Shown in pieces: positions 6,812 through 11,162 of a DNA stretch of 11,162 bases (position 1 is its first letter; every line of letters starts with the position of its first letter). The notes under the pieces are model-generated. The model had not been told where the DNA came from. It made no database searches and saw only the letters and a program-made list of their open reading frames with translations. This stretch comes from Actinomycetes bacterium. GTDB taxonomy: Bacteria > Actinomycetota > Coriobacteriia > Anaerosomatales > JAJZPX01. The stretch covers positions 1-11,162 of the forward strand of contig JAJZPX010000041.1 in NCBI GenBank assembly GCA_021811025.1. The letters are read 5' to 3'. A program made the translations under genes and the position numbers.

Positions 6812-8590
6812 TTAACCTCCAGGGGTCATCACGGGTGCGTCCAGAGCGGCGGAGATGGCAGGAACGGCCATGCGCACGATTTGTCTCACGCTCGGGATGG
6901 AGTCTGAGTCGGAGACCGGGAAGTAGAGGTGGAAGGTGTTACCACCAACGCCGAGGTCTCGTCCGAGCGATTCGTACAGAGCGAGGCTGCGCGGCGTGGC
7001 CCTGGCCGGGATGGCGTACTCCGGCGCGTCCTCAGCGATGGCGGTGAGGGACGGGCTCGGAAAATAGTTCCCATCTGCTGAGCCGGGGATTGGCGTGCTG
7101 CTGCCGCTCTCGACAGACCGGAACGTGAAGACCGCGGACTTGCTGTAGACATCCGTGTCGTTCCACCTATCGAGGGCGTGGCAGGCCGCAAGTATCGTGC
7201 TCTCTGCTTTGGGGAACACGAGTGGTGTCTTCTCGAACGCGGGTGTGCCGTTCCAGCCTACGAGCTTGCCTGTGGCATCTTGAATGCCCTGGCCGACCGG
7301 GATGAACGTGCTGTTCGGCTCCTTGCTCTCTGCCGGCGTCAGGTTCCAGCCGATGAGCTTTCCGGTGACGTCATAGATCGCCTGCTCCGTGCCGGATGCC
7401 GCCTGCGCGGTCCCCCAGAGGGCGTCGCTGACCTTGCCGGCGCCCTGCGTCACGAGGCCCCAGTCGAGGGTGAAGGCGCCGTGGAGCATGTCGGCGATAC
7501 CGGAGATGAGTGTCCCGAACTCGCCGATCGTGGCGAAAGTCTCGCGAATCCAGAAGCCGAGCCCCTGTGCGCCGCCGATCTCTTGGCCGAGACTGTTGAT
7601 GGACCCGACGATATCGGAGATGCCCTTCGCCGCCTCTTCGTAGGCCCCCGGATTGCCGGCGAGCCCGGAGGCGAAGTCGCGGATGTTCTGCACGAGGCCC
7701 GCCCAGTCCACGTCTTTGAGGGCGCCGGTGGCCGCTGCGAACAGGCTCTTAAGCGCGGGAGCCGCATCACTCTCGACCCAAGCGCTGAGGCCCGGCATGG
7801 ACTCCTTCAGCCAGTCGAACAGCGGCTTGGAGGCGCCGCCGAACATCTGCGCGATGTTGTCCTTCAGCGTCGAGAGCATGCCGCCGAACGTCTTGGACTG
7901 CTCGTCGGCCATGCCGCCGAAACGCGTCTTGACGATGTGCTCCACTGCCGCGAGAGCCTGATCGACCGAGCCCTGGTACTGCCCTCCCTTGTCGAACTTC
8001 AGACCCTCGCCCTCGAGCATCTTGCGCGAGATGCCGAAGTCCCGCAGGCGCTCGAAGCTCTCCCCGAAGTCGCCTGACGCGAGGCGCGAGATAGCGCGCG
8101 CTACCTCCTCGATGCCGCCAGCGGATGCAGGGGCCACGGACGCGAGGTCGCCCACCCAGCCCACCGTCTTCTTGATGTCCAGCCCGACGGTGGCGAACAT
8201 GCGGCCCGCTGCGGCCACCTCCTCGAACTGGAACGGGGTCTTGGCGGAGTACGCGTAGAGGTCGGCGATGGCTTTGTCGGCCTTCTTCGTGTCCTTCAGC
8301 AGCACCCGGAACGCCGTGCGGGACTGCTCCATCATGGAGTTGAAGTCCACGCCCTGCTTCGCCGCGTAGGCGAGCGCCCCGCCTGTCGCAGCGACCCCGG
8401 CAGCAAGGCCGGCGAACGCGAGTTTGCCGACGCCGCGTGCTGCGGAACCGAACGACGAGGAGAAGGAGGATCCGGCGGAGCGGCCGGCGGAAGCGCCGGC
8501 GCCGCCAGCCTCCTTCGCGAGCGCCGTGCGGAAGCCCGACATAGACGGGGAGATGGAGATGTAGCCCCTACCGAGCTCAACGCCTCCCAC
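6812..8590 (-). CDS. Tail tape measure protein
   Basis: A 592-residue protein that sets tail length and later helps DNA passage. Residues about 82-265 match the conserved N-terminal tape measure domain (MMEQSRTAFRVLL, SAKTPFQFEEVAAAG, ISRLASGDFGESFERLRDFGIS, GGMLSTLKDNIAQMFG). A Gly/Ser/Ala-rich stretch at 28-50 and a hydrophobic span at about 56-78 precede it. DVTGKLIGWNLTPA (407-420) recurs as DATGKLVGWNGTPA (438-451), with a weaker third copy around CHALDRWNDTDV. I use the GTG at 8590, with AGGGGG upstream, which overlaps the chaperone stop by 14 bp; the longer frame from 8692 lies inside the chaperone gene and lacks tape measure character. At the usual 1.5 A per residue the tail would be roughly 90 nm. 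It is short for a siphophage tape measure but complete. Confidence 0.92.
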   Translation of the reverse strand: MGGVELGRGYISISPSMSGFRTALAKEAGGAGASAGRSAGSSFSSSFGSAARGVGKLAFAGLAAGVAATGGALAYAAKQGVDFNSMMEQSRTAFRVLLKDTKKADKAIADLYAYSAKTPFQFEEVAAAGRMFATVGLDIKKTVGWVGDLASVAPASAGGIEEVARAISRLASGDFGESFERLRDFGISRKMLEGEGLKFDKGGQYQGSVDQALAAVEHIVKTRFGGMADEQSKTFGGMLSTLKDNIAQMFGGASKPLFDWLKESMPGLSAWVESDAAPALKSLFAAATGALKDVDWAGLVQNIRDFASGLAGNPGAYEEAAKGISDIVGSINSLGQEIGGAQGLGFWIRETFATIGEFGTLISGIADMLHGAFTLDWGLVTQGAGKVSDALWGTAQAASGTEQAIYDVTGKLIGWNLTPAESKEPNSTFIPVGQGIQDATGKLVGWNGTPAFEKTPLVFPKAESTILAACHALDRWNDTDVYSKSAVFTFRSVESGSSTPIPGSADGNYFPSPSLTAIAEDAPEYAIPARATPRSLALYESLGRDLGVGGNTFHLYFPVSDSDSIPSVRQIVRMAVPAISAALDAPVMTPGG

Positions 8591-9265
8591 GGTGCCCCCT
8601 CTCGATGATGGCGCGGAACCGCGCGCGAACCCCGTCGTCGCCCAGGCGTGGCTTGGCCTTGGCGCCGGGACGCGGGCGGCGCTTCGGCACATCCCTCAAG
8701 CGCTTGCTGGACGCGACGATGCCGAGGACGTCGATGACCTCAGCCAAGAGGTGATCAGTCACCGTCCAGTCGTCGCCGTGGTACGACGCGGCGAACGCAG
8801 ACCCCGGCGGGGCGTGCCGCAGGAGCACAGAAAGGCGGCGATACGACAGCGCCCCGCCGAGTTCGCGCAGGTCCTCGCCTACGGTGGCGAGGTATGCTTC
8901 GACAGCCTCCCCGTGCTCCTCTAGGAGTCGGTGGAGGCGTCCGATTCCGGGAGTGATGCGCCGAGTTGCGACTGCAGGGCCCTCAGCAGCATCGTGGCAT
9001 TCACCGAGTAGGTCTCGCCGTCGATGGTGACGGTCGATGCCGAGAGTTCCTTGTAGCGCTTGGCGCCGAGGAGAGCCTTCACGAGCGCTTCGTCGTCCGT
9101 GCGCTCGGTGCCCATACACTTGCGCTGTTCGTCGCTCCAGAACAGCGGTGAGGGGATGGTGAAGACGCCACCGCCGTCGACGGAGAAGGAGAGCGAGACT
9201 CCGCCTTTCTTATCGAGTTCGCGCTTGATGACTTCGGCGAGGTCGTAGGTCTTGCGGTCAGACAT
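8577..9265 (-). CDS. Tail assembly chaperone, -1 frameshift product (GT-type fusion)
   Basis: The downstream frame reads PGIGRLHRLLEEHG onward and contains ELGGALSYRRLSVLLRHAPPGSAF and DDWTVTDHLLAEVIDVLG. This pattern (GxLSxRRL, then PPxSA, then WTxxxxLLAxxxD) is that of the second tail chaperone of Gram-positive phages. It lies in the -1 frame relative to the 114-residue chaperone and is open across that gene's stop at 8921-8923. No ATG, GTG or TTG stands near the junction in this frame, and the only upstream ATG (9119) has no sensible leader. Ribosomal -1 frameshifting is thus the expected route, giving about 229 residues. No canonical X-XXY-YYZ heptamer is visible; the best partial candidate is C-CCG-GAA at 8945-8951. 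The fusion would bind tape measure and tail tube subunits during assembly. Confidence 0.78.
8921..9265 (-). CDS. Tail assembly chaperone, unshifted product (G-type)
   Basis: A 114-residue protein starting at the ATG at 9265, with GGGAGG six bases upstream. It contains TYDLAEVIKRELDKKGG, FTIPSPLFWSDEQ and a helical part DDEALVKALLGAKRY, and ends in an acidic tail (PESDASTDS). Its place between the major tail protein and tape measure, its size, and an overlapping -1 frame extension identify it as the shorter of the two tail chaperones. Such proteins coat the tape measure before tail tube polymerisation and are not found in the virion. The longer reading from a GTG at 9349 adds 28 residues without a ribosome binding site and overlaps the opposite-strand small gene, so I rejected it. 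Confidence 0.85.
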   Translation of the reverse strand: MSDRKTYDLAEVIKRELDKKGGVSLSFSVDGGGVFTIPSPLFWSDEQRKCMGTERTDDEALVKALLGAKRYKELSASTVTIDGETYSVNATMLLRALQSQLGASLPESDASTDS

Positions 9266-9294
9266 GACTGCCTCCCGTTTCGGGGATGAGGGGT

Positions 9295-9300
9295 TATGAT
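9295..9300 (+). promoter_or_regulatory. Possible -10 element for the opposite-strand small gene
   Basis: TATGAT differs from TATAAT at one base and lies in an AT-richer pocket 30 bp before the small ORF's ATG. Transcription would start near 9307, giving a short leader containing the ribosome binding site. No recognisable -35 hexamer is found at 16-18 bp spacing, so this is only a suggestion. Confidence 0.3.
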
Positions 9301-9330
9301 GGGCAACAGCGCCGAGCAAGGAGGTATGCG

Positions 9331-9453
9331 ATGGGATTGCTTTCGCCACAGCACGCGCCGATCGCTGCAGGGCTGCTGTCGCCGCTCTGTTGCGGATCGG
9401 TCATCGTCATTCTCTTGGTCGTGGTGATCGTTCTCGTGGCTAGGCGACGCTAG
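9331..9453 (+). CDS. 40-aa single-span membrane protein, opposite strand inside tail operon (possible moron)
   Basis: The ORF starts at the ATG at 9331, with AAGGAGG at 9318-9324 and a six-base spacer, an ideal ribosome binding site. The protein opens MGLLSPQHAPIAAG, then has one hydrophobic span (about residues 19-37, Cys-Cys then Val/Ile/Leu-rich) and ends ARRR, so by the positive-inside rule the C-terminus should be cytoplasmic. It fills the only sizeable gap in the tail operon and runs against all its neighbours. Its TAG (9451-9453) shares the tetramer CTAG with the major tail protein stop (9450-9452 on the other strand). Small membrane proteins inserted this way are often morons expressed from the prophage, for example for superinfection exclusion; HK97 gp15 is a precedent for a small membrane moron within a tail operon. 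No homology is recognised and the function is unknown. Confidence 0.68.
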   Translation: MGLLSPQHAPIAAGLLSPLCCGSVIVILLVVVIVLVARRR

Positions 9454-9977
9454 GACACTGCGGCGTCGAAGTACGGGCCGCGCCAGAACATCCCGTTCGC
9501 GTCCTCGAAGCACCTGATGGTGACGCCCCACTGCAGTCCGTCCTCGCTCCCGAAGTCCAACTCGGCCGGCTGTCCGGCCTGCCCGTCGGTGACCGTGAAG
9601 ACGCAAGCGTCGTCGCCATCGAGCGCCAGGACGACCCAGGCGTAATGCATCGGAACGTCGGCGCTCAGGCCCGCGGACGAACCCTGCCACAATTCCGCCG
9701 AGGTGGCGTTGGACTGGAGCGCACCGAAACTGATCTCTCCGCCGACGTCGGTCTGGATGGCGCCCAGCGCTCCACGCCCGGCCCAACCCTTGATCTCGTT
9801 GCTGTCGCGCTTCGGCGTCATCTTGACGGGTGAGACATATCCGATCTCCGTCCAGAGTCCGGGCGTGACGATGAGAGCGAAGCCGCCCTCGGCGGTGGTG
9901 GGCAGGGCGGTCCCGAGGGGAGCCCTGAAGACGTACCCCTCAGAGTAGTCCCGAAGCTCTGTCGCGGTGCGTGCCAT
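9450..9977 (-). CDS. Major tail (tube) protein
   Basis: A 175-residue beta-rich protein placed between the tail terminator and tail chaperones, the standard site of the tube subunit. Features are the N-terminal MARTATELRDYSEG, a Gly-rich TEIGYVSPVKMTPKRDSNEIK segment, and FGSEDGLQWGVTIRCFEDANGMFWRG near the C-terminus. The pattern of an early 'G-YVS' strand followed by 'K-G-W/F' and late beta strands is common in Gram-positive siphophage tube proteins. The ATG at 9977 has AAGGAGT about eight bases upstream. The length is typical. Hundreds of copies would polymerise around the tape measure. The identification relies largely on synteny plus this pattern. Confidence 0.82.
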   Translation of the reverse strand: MARTATELRDYSEGYVFRAPLGTALPTTAEGGFALIVTPGLWTEIGYVSPVKMTPKRDSNEIKGWAGRGALGAIQTDVGGEISFGALQSNATSAELWQGSSAGLSADVPMHYAWVVLALDGDDACVFTVTDGQAGQPAELDFGSEDGLQWGVTIRCFEDANGMFWRGPYFDAAVS

Positions 9978-10016
9978 GAGGGCACTCCTTCCTTGGGTCA
10001 GAGGGCGTGACGAGAA

Positions 10017-10030
10017 GACCCCGGAGGGTC
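10017..10030. other. Small hairpin in the leader of the major tail gene
   Basis: GACCC-CGGA-GGGTC forms a 5-bp stem with a 4-nt loop in the 76-bp gap before the major tail ATG. On the - strand it is followed by TTCTCG. The gap also has a direct repeat GGGTCAGAG (9995-10003 and 10026-10034). It may be a weak attenuator or a 5' stabilising hairpin for the highly expressed tube gene; I see no promoter here. Confidence 0.3.
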
Positions 10031-10053
10031 AGAGAAGAGGGAAGCGGGTCCGC

Positions 10054-10470
10054 CTAGCTCATGCGGTAGTCGAGCTGCTGCGTCATCCGGTAGCGGCACG
10101 GGTGCGAGGTCGAGTGCGGCGAGTGTGCGGGGCCAGCGACCTCCGTGATGCGCGAGATGGTGAGGCCGGAGATGGTCTTGCCGACCGCCCACGAGCCTCG
10201 CAGCGGCTTCAGTGCCCAGAGGCGCTCTCTCACGAGGTCCGCGAGCGCTCGCGCCCCATCCTCGGTGGCGTCGAAGCAGCCGCACTCGATCTGTGCCGAG
10301 TCGCGGGTGGTGGTGGCGGTGCCGCCGACGCGCTTGACGGTGACGAAGCGAGTCCCCTTGTCGGCCACATCGGCTCCCACGGTGGCCGTCTCGCCTGCGA
10401 CGCCGAACTCCTCGCGGAGGTAGGCCATCACGGCCGCCTCGATGGCGCCCGGGGCGATGATGCCGGCCAT
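10054..10470 (-). CDS. Tail terminator protein
   Basis: A 138-residue protein matching the pattern of siphophage tail terminators: an N-terminal helix (APGAIEAAVMAYLREEF), a strand with TRFVTVKRVGG, then a second half with SAQIECGCFDATEDGARALADLVRERLWAL, in which a strand of the 'I-(I/V)-E-C-(W/F/G)' type is followed by an alpha helix. These proteins cap the tail tube at the head-proximal end and stop polymerisation. The ATG at 10470 directly follows the TAG of the upstream gene, with GGGAGGGG five bases before it. It lies between the neck protein and the tube protein as expected. A DUF3168-like minor tail protein is the alternative name. Confidence 0.78.
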   Translation of the reverse strand: MAGIIAPGAIEAAVMAYLREEFGVAGETATVGADVADKGTRFVTVKRVGGTATTTRDSAQIECGCFDATEDGARALADLVRERLWALKPLRGSWAVGKTISGLTISRITEVAGPAHSPHSTSHPCRYRMTQQLDYRMS

Positions 10471-10680
10471 CTAACCCCTCCCGAAGTCGAGAGCAGACGC
10501 CAGCTCGGCACCGCGCCCCACTACCGCGACACGAGCGCGGCGAGAGCCCCGCTCGGAGGGCATGACGACGCTCCCCGGTGTCGCTATCGAGATGGCACGA
10601 GCTCGGCGCTCCAGTTCCGCGATGACGGGTGCCGAGTTCAGGATGCCCCTCAGCGCGCGGTCGTTCATCACGATCTTCAC
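10471..10680 (-). CDS. Short neck protein (HK97 gp10-like, 69 aa)
   Basis: The GTG at 10680 overlaps the TGA of the upstream gene as GTGA, a classic coupled start. The 69-residue protein reads VKIVMNDRALRG at its opening, then a helix (APVIAELERRARAI), GSVVMPSERGSRRARVAVV and ELASALDFGRG. The 'R-x-R-A-R-V-x-V ... A ... L' ending is typical of HK97 gp10-type neck proteins, but these usually have well over 100 residues, so this is a compact version. Longer upstream readings of the frame lie inside the adaptor gene and are Arg/Pro-rich, so I rejected them. The ORF is well supported by tight coupling on both sides; the family call is tentative. Confidence 0.65.
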   Translation of the reverse strand: MKIVMNDRALRGILNSAPVIAELERRARAISIATPGSVVMPSERGSRRARVAVVGRGAELASALDFGRG

Positions 10681-11162
10681 AGCACGTCCACCGTCCTCGG
10701 CAGATGGGGGAGGTAGCGGTCGATGACAGCCATCTCGACAGACGTCAGGTCCGCTACCCCGCGGTAAGCGTCGAAGCCGTAGGTGGTGGTCTCCCCGTCC
10801 GCCCCCTCCGATGAGATGCCGCGCTCGAGACCGGCTTGCGCGAAGTGCAGGCGGGAGGCGATCGAGCACACGACCTCGCGCAGCTCCTCCGGGATGGGAG
10901 CGAACCCGTGCGTGTAGACGACTGCCAGCTTGCCGTGCGCGGGGTCGCAGTCGATGACGTCACCCTGACGGGTATAGTCCGTGCCTTCCGCGAGCGCGTT
11001 GCCGTCTTGGTCTACCACGGAGGCGATGGACACCACGGGCCTCTGCGGGAGGATGTAGGGGTAGACGAGCTTCGCTGGGTCGTCAGTCACCCGCGAGATG
11101 GTCTGCCCGGAATAGCGGCGGACGCGGAGTGATGCCCGCACGAGCATATCGGCCGCGTCCGA
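10677..11162 (-). CDS. Head-tail connector (adaptor) protein, 5' end outside window
   Basis: 161 residues are visible and the frame is open to the window edge, reading SDAADMLVRASLRVRRYSGQTI, so the ATG at 11147 is probably internal. The visible order is an N-terminal helix ending in RRYSGQ, LPQRPVVSIASVVDQDG, GTDYTRQGDVIDC, VVYTHGFAPIPEELREVVCSIASR and a C-terminal region with VADLTSVEMAVIDRYLP. The set 'helix, Y(C/S)G, LPxxPVxSI, DY, Y-x-x-G-x-x-x-(V/I)P' is characteristic of gp6/gp15-type adaptors that sit under the portal ring and join head to tail. Its 3' end overlaps the next gene by four bases. Family confidence is good; the true start lies to the right of the window. Confidence 0.82.
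   Translation of the reverse strand, partial: SDAADMLVRASLRVRRYSGQTISRVTDDPAKLVYPYILPQRPVVSIASVVDQDGNALAEGTDYTRQGDVIDCDPAHGKLAVVYTHGFAPIPEELREVVCSIASRLHFAQAGLERGISSEGADGETTTYGFDAYRGVADLTSVEMAVIDRYLPHLPRTVDVL

Noticed and set aside
7178..8077. 299-codon + strand open frame
   Set aside because: Antisense to the tape measure, whose conserved domain is unambiguous; no recognisable product.
8591..8692. Longer tape measure start at 8692
   Set aside because: The added residues lie wholly within the frameshifted chaperone frame, and the GTG at 8590 has a purine-rich site and a normal overlap.
9266..9349. 28-residue N-terminal extension of the tail chaperone from a GTG
   Set aside because: No ribosome binding site at the GTG, whereas the ATG at 9265 has GGGAGG at correct spacing.
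1..11162. CRISPR arrays, insertion sequences, toxin-antitoxin or anti-phage defence systems
   Set aside because: No regularly spaced repeats, transposase motifs or recognisable defence domains were seen on either strand.

Overview
The window is a segment of a temperate siphophage genome of high-GC character. It most plausibly infects a high-GC Gram-positive (Actinomycetota-like) host. That host guess rests on GC-rich codons throughout, consensus purine-rich ribosome binding sites (AAGGAGG, GGGAGG), an Amidase_3 endolysin paired with XhlA-like and holin-like membrane proteins, and an attachment core matching a tRNA-Arg(ACG) gene that encodes its own CCA. No host housekeeping gene is present.

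Layout, left to right: (1) 1-1075, a tyrosine integrase on the + strand, cut by the left edge. (2) About 1021-1294, the attachment region: the 3' half of a tRNA-Arg gene as the core, flanked by paired AGTGGCCA-type direct repeats that look like integrase arm sites, then a 14-bp GC hairpin acting as terminator between the convergent int and late operons. (3) 1318-2840, the lysis module on the - strand, transcribed in the order XhlA-like, amidase, holin. (4) 2852-11162, tail and neck genes on the - strand, transcribed right to left: head-tail adaptor (partial), a 69-aa neck protein, tail terminator, major tail protein, a G/GT-type tail chaperone pair joined by a -1 frameshift, tape measure, a Dit-like protein carrying a GH16 glycosidase domain, and a Tal-like hub protein. 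Most junctions overlap or are a few bases long, as expected of one late operon.

Phage genes lie on both sides of the attachment core, so the sequence is in free-phage (attP) order rather than integrated-prophage order. The points most worth a second look are the GH16 domain with an intact EIDxxE catalytic motif inside the distal tail protein; a 40-codon membrane-protein gene on the opposite strand inside the tail operon, with a consensus ribosome binding site and a stop codon sharing CTAG with the major tail gene; the frameshift pair without a canonical slippery heptamer; and the repeat-flanked attP. There is no separate receptor-binding or tail-fibre gene between the hub protein and the lysis genes, so the Dit and Tal proteins probably carry host recognition here.
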